From contig VWYX01000793.1 in the NCBI GenBank assembly GCA_013396525.1, forward strand, positions 315,999-379,998: a DNA stretch of 64,000 bases, given 5' to 3'. The DNA is from Chaetorhynchus papuensis. Lineage: Eukaryota; Chordata; Aves; Passeriformes; Rhipiduridae. A model generated the notes under the pieces. The model was not told the DNA's origin. It did not search any database and saw nothing but the letters and a program-made list of their open reading frames with translations. The translations under genes and the position numbers were made by a program. Below, piece after piece: positions 1 through 14,431 of the stretch (positions are counted from its first letter, which is position 1; each line of letters opens with the position of its first letter).

Positions 1-2182
1 AAGCAGAGAAATACAATCCTAGGATTGGAGTCTATTAAGCAAAAAGAGGAAAGGAAATCCTTAAAGCCCATGTCTAGAGTGTCTTTAAAGTTGCTTTTCT
101 GTATTCCAAAGGGATCTAACTTCCATTTAATTAAATTCTTGTTTAAGAAAAAGGAACCTGGATTATTTTATTTATTTATACATTTTTGCAGAGGTTTATG
201 ATGAAGTATATTAGGGAGGGGAGAGGAGAGACGTGCTCCCCAAAGACAATACATATTTAAGTAATGAAGTATTTTTACTGGAGAGCCTAGAAATTGGCCT
301 CATGGCCTCAGAGGCAGAGCCACAGCGTCTCTCACATAGCAACAACTGCAAGCAGAGGAAAGAGCCCTCTGCACTTAAACAAGCCAGGCTGCATTTTCAT
401 TTAATCACCTCTGAAATCACAGGCTGGGGAGCATTGCTGAGGTACTCGGCCAGTTTTCTGTCATGCAATTGTTATGAGAATTTTACAAGGCTAATTTTGA
501 CCTTTTTTGATCATTTTATATCAAATTCTGACTTCAGGCAGTACCACATCTGTTTGTAAACAGGAGAGGCTGTATACAGAGATAGCCAGCATTTCTTTTA
601 CTACATTTAGGGATATAAATGACACCCAAAGGATTTTATATTTTAAATTCAACAAGCAAGCCATTTTCCCCAGTAGTAACTCTGGCTCAGGATTGACTCA
701 GTATCTGGGCACTTAGAGAAATAACAGAAAAAAGACATATGTCCCAGAGGAGCATTTCTCAGCATATCCTTCCATTCTCCCTGCATTAGGGAATTGCAGA
801 ACCAGGGGTTACACCTCAATCATAACTTTTAACGAGCCACTGGTGAACTTATCTTCTATGCACGTGCCAGAAACTTTCTGTGCAACCACTAGAAAGAGCA
901 ATTAACAGATGAGGCTTCACCAGCTCCCTCCTTTCTTGACACAACTGTCCCAAAGCAACAATGGTCTGTGACTGCACATTCTCCTCTTTTGCTGAGGTTT
1001 GCATAAACAGTGTAAGAGGTGAAACTTCTTCAAGTCCCCCTAAAAGACTATTCTCTTCTGTTTAAGACTCAAGATGCTTCATGACATCAGATCTAGCAAT
1101 AGCTCCCTCTGTCATCTACATTTAGGGGGATGGTGGTCACCTGGTTCCTCACAACACAGTCCCACAACAAGGTCCAAGGATGCTTCACCATCCATGAGCC
1201 CTTGCCCAACCCTAATGAATGTACTATAGGCACAGTTTATCAAATATAAATAACTTAAACAAATAATTTCTGGTGCTGGACCTACTTAAAGGTTCACAAT
1301 TCCATGAGAATAATTTCCTTTAAAAATTCCATAGATCCAACCATGTCTCCCTGGCATCATCACCCTCAGTTGCACCGACCATATCAGAAGAGAAAAAAAA
1401 GCCCATTTGTGAAATGCTGAGAGCAGAGACACTCTGCCATCAAGAAAATCTTTGACTGAGGGATGATTGGAAGATTTCTGAAAGCTTTCAGACTGAAAGG
1501 AAAACTAAGGATACACACACACAGAATTTGAGAAAAGGCAGGGAATGCTTTCAACACCCCTGTTCAGAGGCTTCCTCTCGGAGGCTGCAGGCATGCCTGC
1601 ACATGCCAGCCAGGTTAAAAGGGCAGTTAACAGGACATCAGGTACTCAGCACCACAACAGACCTCAGGGAGACTGAGAAGCCAACATGCTCTCCACTGCT
1701 CTGAGCTTGCTTTTTAAGAGTGATGTAGACATTTCCTATAAATCTGAGTTAGCCCTATAAGCCTGGGGAGCCAGAGTCCCAGACTCGGCTCAGGACTAAG
1801 AAGGTCTTTGCAGCATTAGCTCATTCTAAACAATCAAACCTGTTTCTTGAAACATTTGTGTAGATTTATGAGGCTCTGGTGGGTGGGAACCTGAAATAGA
1901 TACCGTGCTCTTCTCTTCAGTGCAAGGATGATTTATGCTGCCAGGCAGCTCCTCGGCACGAAGCCAGGACAGAGCTATCAGATGCGACTAACAAATGTTG
2001 TAAAACAGAGTAAACCAACTGCAGCGTGAGCATCGGCTCCCCGAGCACGTGGGCCCTGATGGGGAACAACAGGTGCACAACATAATTACAAGCAAGGAGA
2101 AAAACAAGAGTTATGTACACAGACAAACCTCCCAAAGTTGCATTCATTCCCATAAATCACTGTGACAACTACAATACCAACC

Positions 2183-2240
2183 AGGAAAAAGAAAAAAAAA
2201 ATAAAAGGAGAGGAGAACAGAAAAAGGAAAAAAAAAGAGG
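2183..2240 (+). repeat. Purine-rich low-complexity tract
   Basis: About 58 bases almost entirely A and G, broken by one T (2202) and one C (2218). The open frames over it are low-complexity artefacts (Lys/Glu/Arg on plus, Phe/Leu on minus). Confidence 0.8.
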
Positions 2241-4119
2241 CAGATACATGCATGGAAAAAATGTCATAGCAGATCGAACAACAGAACAACAGAATTGGAA
2301 GCAGCCGTGTTAATCCCTCATGGACTATCTCACCATAATGATTATTTATTCCTTACAAATGGGAATTCTAATCTGCTGATTTTGTGGTTGCATTTTTGTG
2401 GCTTAACATTCCACACGTCACAAGAAACATCGGCCTCCCCATCCTGCCTAAATCCTCCCCTGGTTAAATTGATCACATGTGTGGCACACAATCTGAATGG
2501 CCACATGCAAACATCTCATCTCTGATGGGTTGAATCCTGTTTATCCTTAAAATAAAAGGGAGTCTAATCATCCTATCCACACTTCTGCAATGTGAATTTC
2601 TTCCTGAAATGCCGCTGGAATAATTTTGTCCACCACAAAAAAAATCCCACAGAAAAAACCCAAAGAAAACATCATAACATTATCCTGGATCCCAGCAGCT
2701 ATTTACTAAATATTCCTTTATCTAACCAAACAAAAAACCCCACACACCACTCCCTCTCTGAACACACACATGTAAGAGATTTGCATGTGATTTGAGCTGA
2801 AGTGGTGTTCTACTGCCCATTGGTTTGTAGCCAGGACAGCACCCCGGAGCTCAATCCTTCAATGAATCCAGAATTTGCCTGCCTACAATTAGACAACTGG
2901 CTTATTTGATTCAAAAATGATGAGAACCAGAGGATCAGCACCACTCAAAACCTTTCTAGCAAGTCACGATACCAAGCCACAAGCCCCACCAACCTCACCA
3001 AGTCCTGTGGTGTACAACACCACAGATTATTCCATGGTCATTTCTCCTACCAGGAGTAACCAGGTTTGTCTCAGCATAGGCTGGAGGATGCTCAGTGCCC
3101 TCAGAGGGACCTTGCAGATAAATTAACTTTTTATGGAGCTTGTTTGGATGGGGAAGGATTCCACACACTTTGCTGCTGATGCAGAGCAAAGCTCACTTAG
3201 ATACCCCTCTGCTGGAGAGTGACTTGCCCTTCTGGGATGAGCAGTGCAATGCCTGGCTCTGCTTTCTCACACCCTCTGAAGCGTGAAAGAAAAAATATCT
3301 CTATTGCTCTCAGGTTTGGCAATGTAGCATAATAAAAACCATTTTAATGGAAAGCAGGCTCCCAAGAATCACAGAAGATCCACAAACTGGCTTCCCCACA
3401 CACGCTGCTCGCACTTCTGGTCTTTACCACACAGTCCGGTGGCTTTCCCTGAGCTTTGAGCCACATCAACTGCACAAAACCCACAGAGAAGTTCCAGCTC
3501 TGTGCCTCCTTGGTGTCATCTTGTGAACCTGCCTTCCCTGAAACAAAAAGCTGCCAAACTGATGGAGAGGTCTGACAAAATTGACACCAGATGCCTCCCC
3601 CGCCCAGGTCAGCCAGGACAGGCTGATGGGATCGCTATCCTGCCAGGTCTTACACTGGAGGCTCCATCAGCATGTGATGTTAAAGCACATCTGATGGTAC
3701 AGAAGGGTGTGCCAAACAGCTGAACTGTAGCCTGCCTCTAACATACCAAATAACAAGGCAAACTCAAACTAAATTAGAAGGCAAGCAGTGGATTAAGTAA
3801 TATAACAATCGTCATATGTATTAAATTTGGTATTTTACTACACCAGGATGTTAGTAATCAAAACAATCCTTTCACTGCTCAGCCTCATAAACCCACAAAA
3901 GAAAGTGTGTTCGTCAGATCCCTCTGTCCTACCGTCCAGGGGATGGTTTGTAGCAGGAGGCCACATGAAAACGAGAGTCAAGATAAAGACAAGTACAAAG
4001 AATATTAAAACACTCCCAAATTAGCTGTCTGCATGCAGTTATATCAATGAGAGCACTTCCAACCCAGCTGATACTCAGCTGCTGGAGGATGTGGAGAAAA
4101 ATGGTGAACCAGAAGAACA

Positions 4120-4380
4120 GTAATTTATTGATTAGAAGTTGCACTTCATTAGAACATTTTGCTATTAAATTCCACATCGCTTTTCTCTTCCAAACCTAAA
4201 CAGCTATTAATTTTCATAATGCACATTGAATCTGCCTAATTAAATAATTTTTAAAGTGATATTTTTCTTCTGGGAAATGCTGTCACAGTTCCAAAACATT
4301 TTGCAGATGATGCTGGTTTTGACAAAATTACTGAAAGGGAAAATTCAATTTCAATCTGTTGGATACTCTAATGTCACTGT
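4120..4380. promoter_or_regulatory. Candidate AT-rich regulatory element
   Basis: TATTAATTTTCATAATGCAC and CTAATTAAATAAT (TAATTA at 4237-4242) lie in a repeat-free 260-bp stretch. Weak, texture-based call. Confidence 0.2.
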
Positions 4381-6026
4381 TAGAATTTTCCTAATTTCTA
4401 ATAGCACTCATTTACTTTTTGAATAGCACTCACTTTTGACTGACATGTTATTTAGAAATATTGATATCAATGTTAAAATGATTCCACGGATCATACTGCT
4501 GCATGATGGCCAATCTGCTGTCTTCAGTGCTTGGCAGTGTTTGGTCATCCTCCAGAGGCAAACAAAGTCAGGTTTCCACTGAGGTTCATTTTGGAGCAGG
4601 CTGGAATTTCTGTTCCAAAACCTTTTAAGCATTACTTTTTTGATTAATCTTAGAGTACAAACACATTTGTTTCCCTGGAAGAGAAATCCCGCTTTTCAAC
4701 ATCCTGTGTGTGTGGTGATGATAACAGCATTCATTTCCACTGAGTTTCAACCACTGTTTTGGAAGGAGTTGAGAAAAAAAAAAACCGCGAGGAGAGTTCT
4801 CCTCCGGTGCCACAGCCATGAAGATTCCTGCAGAATACACAGCACAGTAGTGGACACCTGCAGTTTTTCCTCCTTTAATAGGGGTTTGCCCAAAACACAG
4901 GAACCCTTCCTACATCTCCTGTTGGCTAAACCATCTCTCCATGGAGGAGAATCCCCTTCTGGTCATGCTTCTGCCGTTGGGCACTGCAGTCCCAGCACCA
5001 GGAGCATGGGAATTACAGCTGCTTCTTCACACTGAATTTTTGCATCACGTCTTAGATGTTTCAAAGTGAGACTCCTCAGGCTTTGCAGCCACTGAAGGAG
5101 AGTTCAACCATAGGCAGACTTGGCAGACAAGGCCAGCTACAGGCAGTGAAGAACAAACACACAGAAAAATGAGGTTTTGCCTCTCGATGAAGCAGTTTCC
5201 CTTCACGTCCTACTGACTGCCACCAGGTCATGAAGTCTCTTCACCTTCAAGGAGGAGAAAAGCAGAGTGGCCATCCCAAAGCTGGGGACAGTCCAGAGTA
5301 AATGAGCATGGGTGGCATTTACTCTTAATTCAGACAGTGAGGAAACTACACAACTACCCAACCAAGAGAGGGCTTTATTCGCCCTGACATTCTCTTCTAC
5401 CATTCCAAGTGGTAGAGCTGTTTCATAAATGCAAAGAAAGGGTGAGTGAATCTGAAAGCTGCTACCCTGAGTGCCAGAAGATGAGTAAACTCCAGAGCAG
5501 CTCCAAGGAAACTCACTGTAATGCCACCTTCATACTGCAAATGCATCAACCACAGTAATTGTGCTTTGACACGTCACCTGCTTTATTCTCTTTACAGTGC
5601 TTCTCTTTTCCTATTTGCTTCTCTTTTCAATAATTTTTATCATTGGTGGGAAAGAAATAGCCCTGAACAACCTACCCCCTACAACAATTACACTGCTTGA
5701 GTATGCAGGAGGAAAATACCTGTGGAGAATACAGCAAGGTAAGGATCCATTTACAAATGGCCCCTTTGAGAGGTAAAAGGGTGATAAAATTTATTATCAG
5801 CCATAGCACCACAGGAAAAAACTCAGTACAATGCCCGTGTTTCAAAATGGGAACTATGGAAGGGGAACTGGTGCAGAACCAGTACTGAGCAAATTATGAG
5901 GCTGGGTTACAAATGCAGACTAGATACTTGCAGAGGGTAATTTAATACAGCTACAGTCAGCTATTTGCCAGAGACTCACAGCTCAATAAACAACTCTATC
6001 TGGTTTATTGTTAACTTATTTTCTTC

Positions 6027-6043
6027 TTTTTTTTTTTTTTTTT
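6027..6043 (+). repeat. T17 homopolymer
   Basis: Seventeen consecutive T, preceded by a pyrimidine-rich stretch and followed by GCCCAGG. It looks like a splice acceptor on the plus strand, but no coding continuation is recognisable. Confidence 0.85.
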
Positions 6044-6134
6044 GCCCAGGTGTTTCTGTTCACCCGCTCAGCCTCCAGCAATCAGGCAAGAAAACACTTT
6101 AAAAAAACCTAGTCACAATCCCACCTAAAATTGT

Positions 6135-6151
6135 AAAAAAAAAAAAAAAAA
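6135..6151 (+). repeat. A17 homopolymer
   Basis: Seventeen consecutive A, 91 bp after a T17 run, so the two could pair as an inverted repeat. Confidence 0.85.
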
Positions 6152-8009
6152 GTCCAGGGAGTTCACTGGGTTCGTGGGAAAAAGGTGAAACACATGTAGA
6201 GACACTGTGGAGATCTGCAGGAGTAAACTGGCCATCACCCCACAAAATTAGATCCAGGCAGCTCCCACTGCAGGCCCTTTTGTCAGAGTGTGGAGCAGAT
6301 GTTGGGAGGAACTCAACCGGTGCGGTGCAGCAGTCAGGGATAAGCTGCAGAAAGGAAAATAAGTCTACAGCAAAGAAACAACAAGGCTATGAGGAGAAAA
6401 CCACAAACAACTAAACCCCAAATCCCAACCTTTAATCCGTAGCTGGCCTGAAAATGATTTTTCCAAGCATTCTTTAAACAAACAAATATTCGTTTTTAGT
6501 TCCAGGCACAGGTGTTACAGAGTAGGCCGTTTTTTAAGAAAAGATTTTAAAGATATTCCCTATGCCCCCATGAAAGCTTTCCCAAGAATCCCCCCCCAAG
6601 TTTCTGTTTAATGAGTTATTGGACTTTCCATTTTCAGAAAGGGGAGTGGGGGAAAAATCTAAATTATTCGTAAAAAGAGGTTTTAGTTACTCATTTAGAA
6701 AAGATTATTTTTGTGTTTACAAAAAAAAAAAAGAAAAGCATCTTTCTCTTCTCCTTTCCTGACATTACAAAAACATCAACTGACAGGAGAGAAAAACTGC
6801 TGTATGCTTTCCAGAGAATGCTTTGGTTTTATACTAATGGGGCCACAGGATCTGGAAGTGCAGAAACAGGAATCCCAGAGCAAGACAAGGTATCTGCTCA
6901 GTGTCTCACATTCCCATGACGGGCTGCCTGACAGGTAAGCAGCTTCTTTAAGCAAATCGTGCCCCAACACCTGTTAGCAAGAAAATAAAAGCAACCACAG
7001 CAAAAAGGTGTTCATGAGGCCTGAAAAAATTGCTTTAAAGCTCTTATTTTCTAAGATTTCCAAGCACTTATCTACTGTCCATTAGACTGTGAGAGGCTGG
7101 AGTCACTCATGGCACACTCCATTAAGGCCAGCAAGGCAGACTAACTGGTTTGAGCCAGTGACTGTCAGTGCAAGGGCAGTAACACAGGGCTGGAATTTTG
7201 TGGCTAAGTCATAAAATGTGAAATGTAATCACTGTTCAGGATGCGATCCTGTGCCTGATCCAGCCGCCAGCGCAGTGATGGGAGCTCAGAGGCTTTGGGA
7301 AACCCTGCCAAGTCCAGAGCACTGCAGGGCTTCCCATCCCCTCTAGGAGGAGGTTCCAAACACGCCCCAAGAAGCCCCTGTGGCCCTGGGATGCCTGTGC
7401 CCAGCAGAGCCGTGGTTGCTGCCCCCATCACACCACAGCCTGCTGAAAAGGGAGCCCTCGGCTGCTGCTGGAGATAAGAACATAATCCTCGTTCAAGTGT
7501 CGTTAAGACATCTCTTCCTGGCAGGATTTGCTCCTTGATTTTCACACAGCAGGACAGACCAGCTTGAGAGGCTTAAGGCACTGGTGATGTACACAGTGAA
7601 GGTAAAAAACCCAAATGTGATGAACCCCACGTGTCCTCACAATGACACTGGGATGTCTTCCCCTCTGGCAAAGGCTCATACAGTGGGCCCTGCTCCCTGG
7701 GGAGAGGAAATGCCTTCCTGCACACCTGAGGTCAGGGTCCACAAACAGAAGATAGCACAGCAAATGCAAAATGAAGCCTAGAAAGTTTTCAGCCTCACAG
7801 CCCAAATCCCTGATCTTCACCAAACGCTCATTTGCAATGGTAAGGAAGAAAGGGAGGATTAAAAACAAGCAAGAACCTCTATTAACACATGCAAATGTCA
7901 GTAAACTAATGAGATTCCAAAACGACCTTGCTCCCTGAAAGAAATTACCCAAATCAGGTCAATCTGAATAATAATGAGATGACATTTTCTCCTCATGGGA
8001 GGCCAAGCC

Positions 8010-8600
8010 TACGCACGTGAAGCCGCTTACAGCCCTCTTGTCTGAATGACCACATCAACCTAATAAACTCCTGTTACATCAATATTGTTCCTGTCACTGC
8101 ACTTAGCATAATTAATACAGATGCAATCAGGATGGAGAGCAAAACACTCTCTGCAAGCGCCCCCCCCCAGTGCTGCAGGCACGCTGGCATTTTAAAAGTG
8201 GATTTAATCAAATGTTAATCAGGAGAGAAAAAGTTCAGGCAGGTGCAGCCGCAAATAATCCAACAGGATTAAGGACGTCTGGGTGGCTGATTACCCTGCA
8301 GCACAGGAAATGCACATCGTGAGGAGGATGACAAGATGTTTCCATCTCCTCCCTTAACAAGGGGCATTGTAATTGCTTGAATATTTATTTTTCCAACTGG
8401 AAGCATCTGAAACATTTTGCAACATGTGACCTACCACCTCTCCTCTCCTTGTCTGTGCAAAACAACCTGAAGTTGGAGTGACCCGGTCAAAATGAATTTG
8501 TATGAGTACTTTCTCCTGCCGTCACCTGTTTGCATTATCATTTAATGAAATTCTATTATTAAATGCATGTTATTTTCCCCTTCAGTAACTTACTATCAGT
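8010..8600. promoter_or_regulatory. Candidate intronic regulatory element (AT-rich, homeodomain/POU-type motifs)
   Basis: This 590-bp stretch has no long frame and no repeat match. It has TAATTA at 8109-8114, octamer-like TTTGCAT at 8529-8535 and ATGCAT at 8563-8568 within an AT-rich run. The texture resembles conserved noncoding elements, but conservation cannot be judged from one genome, so this is an inference. Confidence 0.25.
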
Positions 8601-11140
8601 AATGTTAAGGTACAGCCACATTCAAGAGTTTCCCTGCAAGGGAACATCGTGGATGCTGCCATGGTTTTGTTCACACCCAGGGAGGAGTTTTTAACAACTC
8701 TGAGCTCCTACAGAGACCAGGGTGAGTGGTGTGGTATGGGCAAAGCCCAACACACAGGTTTGGGGCAGTCCCTGGGTTTATCTGCTGCACAAGACAGGGC
8801 TTGGGGACCTTCTACCTCCCGGACACCACTGGGGCTGGTCTATGTCACCAGCTTTACAGCCTGCTCCTACGGCTCGTTATCAGTCCAGGAGGGAAATGCC
8901 AATGGAACAACTCCGGCTTGAGCTGAAACTGAGCAAGAAAAGCTCATTTAGCAAAAGCGCCGAGGGAGGGAGGGAGCGGGGCTGCTGGGGGCACACAGAC
9001 AAGTGTTTCCATTCAGATGCCAAAACACGTGTGAATGGACAATTTATTTAGCCATTTTTTGGAAGAAGAAACGGGAAGGGGGAGAGGCTGGCTCCACTGT
9101 GCATTCTCATGTTCTGTCTCAGCAGACGGAAGCTGCTGGGCCCCGTGCTGTATCCCCGCGGCACCACACCACTGCCTGATGGCGAGGGCCAGAGCAGCAT
9201 GAGTGAAACATCACAGCTCCATGGAACCCTTCCTCTTCCCAGGCCACTTTGCTGTTGGTCCACCCAGTCCCATCCACCTCCTTTCACTCCAAGTCCCCAC
9301 CGCTGGCCTCTCCATGGCCGGGCAGGCTGCTGCTGGAGACCAGCAGCCCCTTCAGCTCAGGTGGAGCTTGGTTTGCAGCCTCTGGTTGCAGGGTGGGATG
9401 TAAAGCTACCAGACTTCATCCCAGAAGGCTTTTAGATGCATCCAAAGCATCTCTCCAGGCCATGAAGAAGGGCAGCAGATGAAAGGAAGCCCTGCAATTG
9501 GAGGATGCAGCACTTACTGAATGGGAAGTCACAGACCTGTGAGGGTGTCAGCACCTCCCCCAGCCACAAACCCTGCATGTGAATGAGCACCTCCAAATGG
9601 CCCCAAAATCACACCTGGGCCTCAGTTTCAGACACTTCTCTCAGGGCAAGGAAACATTGTACAATGAAGATACGACCTGGAGTACTCATTGCATCCCTCA
9701 AGGACCTCCCATGAATACAGGAGCTGGCTCTAGAGCTCAGCTTCAAGCTTCTCTCAGCTTGAGGGTGCTCAGGTGTGCAGCTCCAAGCTTAGGGCTCTCT
9801 GGGCTAACGAAAGCCAAGGTAAGGCACAGATCACCCCATCAGAGCTTGTACAAGTGGGATGCAGATGAGTCTTTCAAAGGGAAAGAAAGAGCCAGAAAGC
9901 TCTCAGTGTGATCTGGATAAATGTGCAGGGGCTACATTCATGGAAAAACTCCTTACACAGACTTTGAGGACGCTGCCCAGTAGACCCAAGGCAAGTTCAG
10001 ACTAAAAGAACAAGCTACATTTCAAAGATGGTGGGAATTCATGCAATTTCACCTCTCCAAGGCTTATCTTGGATGTATCGCAGAAGGGAACAGCTGACTA
10101 AACAGTGCCATGTGGCCGATAATGAAGAGCCAAGAAACCAGACTGATGTCTGGATGCCAAGCATCTCACAGGCCCCAAAGGATGAAAAATAGCTTTTCAT
10201 GTGGACTCTTGAACTAATTTTTCATATGTGATGCTGTAAAATTGACGTTTAGGATAAAAAACATCATTATATAATTATAAACTAGACCTGTTTATCTTGG
10301 TATTCCAGTAAAGAAATGTAAAACTTTTAATTGAACTTCCTTCAAAAAATACTTTTCTTACCTATAAATAATTTTAATATTAAACAAATGAAATTTTCCT
10401 AGAGAAAATTATTACCTGAAATTTTATGTATCAGGTCTTGTTTTCAGTTTGCAAAAAATTTTTTTTCAGAAGAAAAATAATAAAACAACTAAAAACTCCC
10501 AAGTTCCCCATTAGACTTTAAATTTAGTATCTGAAACAAATTCAGGACTTAGTGCTCCCTGTCTGATCTGACAAACTGCTGAACTCAGCTCCATAAAAAT
10601 CAGGATGTCTGTTCCTGGGAGAGCTCCTTGTAAATCCTTAAACCTACTGGGGACTGGACAGGTGAGGTAAGTAATGAGCATGGGGTTTTTTAACGTAATT
10701 TTTCTCCACGTTTCCCAAACTCAAAATACCTCAGGGCTCCCAAATCTTCTTAGTTAGCTCAGACACACACAAATGTGCAGAAGCAGCTGACTGGAGAGAA
10801 TGGGAACCAGAAGGAACTGAACTGGAAATGATGCCATGAGGAGTGCCATGATCTGTGGCTGTGGTGAGCCCTGGGCATTCCCTGGGCCAACACTGGCTCA
10901 CACCAAGCTGCTCCATAGAGCCAACAGCACAGCTACTGGCTCAGAACCTGGTCCCTGGCAGTAATGCACATCATAAATGTGAATATCTACTAGGGTGACC
11001 AGGCTGAGCACACTCAGCCCCTTAGAAAATCAAGATCAGCAAGCCTGATAGCAGCAGTTCTCCCACCAATCTTAAAAGAAACTGCTTGAAATTGCAATTT
11101 AAGGAAGTTTCAGGCGCACACCTCCGTCCATCCCTGTAAG

Positions 11141-11276
11141 TGGTCAAGGCCAGGTTGGGTAGGGCTCTGAGCAACCTGATCTACTGAAAGGTGTCCCTGC
11201 CCATGGCAGGGGAGATTGGGATGAGATGATGTTCAAGGTCCCTTTCAACCTAAACCACCCTGTGATTCTGTGATCC
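11141..11276 (+). repeat. CR1 LINE 3' end fragment
   Basis: The sequence begins TGGTCAAGGCCAGGTTGGGT, carries GGTGTCCCTGCCCATGGCAG and ends CACCCTGTGATTCTGTGATCC. These are the standard 3' untranslated end of avian CR1 with its short terminal repeat. Only about 136 bp are present, a typical 5'-truncated insertion. It lies in plus orientation, antisense to TRABD2B. Confidence 0.92.
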
Positions 11277-13157
11277 ATCTTATCCAGCAAAGCCCATGAG
11301 CACATGTCAAACCTTGAGAAATGTTTATGTCAAAAGGAAGCCAAGTGGAGGTAAACATGTGTCTGAAGTGCAGCAGGTGTTGGGGAGAGTCAGCAACGGG
11401 GAAAGGACATCTGCCCTGGGACTGGGATGTTTCTCATTTTATAGTCCCTCCCGACATCCAGAGTTGCAGGTCTTGCCTCTGATTTTAGCTACTCCTCTGC
11501 TACAGTTTATAAATGAGTAATTGCTATTAAAATAGAACTGCTGATTTTTTTTAATCTTTTTTTTTTTGCCACAGCTGCATCTATTACCCAAGTGTACAAA
11601 CATTGTGCTAACAAGATCACCTGACTCAGGCCTGTTTTTTATCACAGCAAATATGTTACAGATCTATAATCACAACCATGCCTCTCAACATGATTTGTGG
11701 TAACTCTGTTAACTGTTCATGCTAAAAATAGTCTTATTCTTTTAAATTTAGCAGCATCACAATATCCCACGAGATTGTCGATGTTGGATTCTTGAGCATT
11801 CATGGCACTGCAGTTACTGGGAAGTTGAATGGAAGTTTGGGTTCATGTTCCTTGATACACTGCAAGAGCCCACCCAGGCTCTTCTCTCTCTTCCTGGGCT
11901 AAGTTGTGTCATCAGCTTTTAGCTGATTTTGGGTACAAGGGAGGGGTCCATCAGGAATAGGCTGAGCCCACGAGACAAACACCAGGGCAGCTCTGTAGGG
12001 ATCCTTTCCCCTGATCCCCTCCCAGCCTCCAGCCTTTTGCAGCTCAGAGGCTTCCTGAGCCAAGTGAAATCTCTGGCTCCAGTAATTCTCAGTGGATTTA
12101 TTTCCAATCCAACAGCAGCCAAAGCTGGGTTGGACCTAACAGACTTTTTTTTCTGTGGGAAATTGTACGCTTCAATAACACCTGGTAACTGTGGCATTAG
12201 GAAATGCAGGCGTATCCTAATTTTTATGTAGATATATACACACAGAGAGAAATATCTTAACAATATGCTAGAAATATGTGTTTTGTTTGGAGGGGTGCAA
12301 AGCCTCAGCTGTGAGGCATGGAAAGAGTTAAGGCCATAACTGGACTTCAGAACACCCACGATCAGTTCCTAAATCTGCCACAGACTTTCTGGTTAGCTTT
12401 GGGCATATTAGTTGAGTCTCTTATCTGTCAACTAGGAAAAATTATGCTGGTTTGTTCCCTTCATAAGGTCCGTGGGGTGTACCAATTCCCAGCCCAGAAT
12501 GTGCCTAACTTTAGGTATTTAACCACAGCACTTTACCTGAGACTCCATTAAAGTCAATGCAGAGACAGATGCTGTGAGAGTGAGGCCACTCTCCTAAGAG
12601 AGCTGTAGCTTCCTCTGGAGAGGTTTGCTTCCTACCTGACATATTCAGGAGAAATTCTGTAATATCTGAATAACTAATATAATTACTTTGCTGAAGTACC
12701 TGAGGTCAGCTACCATGAATATCCAGGTCTAATCATTTAAAACAATGAGCTGATATAAAGAATATTTCCAATAACAGCACGGAACAATTGCATCCCACCT
12801 GCTGAGCCACAGCCCAGGGTAACTATCACTTGGAAATGCACTCACGGCAGTGCCTGAGGATAGCAGATGTGAAACCCAGAGGCCAAATGCATCCAGATGC
12901 AAAGCACTGGCCATTCCAGCATCACACTGACTTTCCCACTGATAATCCCATCAAACTTTTGCCCTGCATGGAGGTTAAAACCTGCAGCTTCCACATCAGT
13001 TATATTTGTATTACAGTAACTCAACTTTTGAAAGGTTTTTGTTGGTTTAATAATACTTATAAATAAGCAGTTTGATGCAGCTTAGACTCATTCCAGCTTA
13101 TGTATACAGTCAAATCCTATACATACAATCTAAGTGTCTGTTTTGTTTAAATTCTCT

Positions 13158-13187
13158 TACACACTCACACACACCCTTGCACACTCT
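13158..13187 (+). repeat. Imperfect AC microsatellite
   Basis: Interrupted ACAC repeats (ACACACTCACACACACCC). Confidence 0.7.
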
Positions 13188-14431
13188 CCTGCTCTAGCAG
13201 GAGCTCAACTACTTTCTGTAAATCCCATGGCTATGGCACAGATTGATGTTACGTTCTCTGCTCTGCTGTTCATCTGTAGCATAGCTTGTTTATCTCCCAG
13301 AGTATGTTTTGCTACAGCCATAAACCTCACCTCAGCAAGAAGCATCTGAGCAATGCTTGGACGGGGAACTGTGAGCAGCCATGGCAAACAGCAGCCACCT
13401 GGCTCACGTCCCAGTGCTCTTCCATTCGAGCAGCTCAGTTCTTTGGTGGCCACTTAAGAGTTGTATTTTATTTATATAGTGCTGCTAAACCTCATCTTTA
13501 TTTGTTCATGTAAATTGCCTGAGTAGCCCTGGACTTGGAAGGGAAACACATTTTCTTCCCTAACAAAGAAACAGATGATCTCACTGGCAAATGGGACACA
13601 TACGGCATTGTGTTTACTTTAGAGTGAGCTCGCTTACCAATCAAGCCACTTGACTTACCAAGCTTTTCCCCCTCCCTTCTCTATTATGGGGAAGTCTCCC
13701 ATCAATGAGAAGAGGATGTCCCTTCTCCACCCCGTGCCATTTCCCATTCCCCTGCCGTAGGGCTGCTGCCCTGGTTGCCATGGCAGAGCTTTTAAGAGTG
13801 GTGCTGAGAGGTCACATGCTGAAGAGGTCTGATCCTGCCATAATGCACATGGAAATCAATAGGATTCATTTCCTCCTAGTGAAGGCATGAACTTACAAGA
13901 CAGACTGTCTCTTTGTGCTCAACCAACACAAAAAAGGTCTCTAAAGCCAGGCTTGCACCAAAGTTTAGCCAGGTTTTCAAAACTGCTGTCTAAAAGCTCC
14001 AGCCTTCTGAAAACCCAGCCCTCAGTGCAGGCTCTGGTTACGGAGCACTTAACACCTATTTGACTAAAGAGCCAAATTGTCTTAAGATTTTGGGTATGTG
14101 GAAATCTAGCCCTTGGAACTGCATGTAATGATTCCTAAGAGCAAAGTCCTCCAACTAAATTTGCTGCAATAGATAATGCACAGTAACCTGCTATTGGAGA
14201 TTGCTGCTGGAATAACTCTTCCTAGACATGCTCCAGCCATCATCGTCCTCCTGCAGAAACTACCCCAAAAGCAAGTCATAAACTCCTTGTGTTAATCTGG
14301 GAATCAGAAATGGACGTGAACTTCTGTTTCCCACATCCCAAACGAATCTAGCCACCACCAGGCAAACAGCTATTTGCAAGGGAAAAAGTGTAAAGTCTCA
14401 TGGTGTGAAATACTGATACTGCTGTGTTGTG

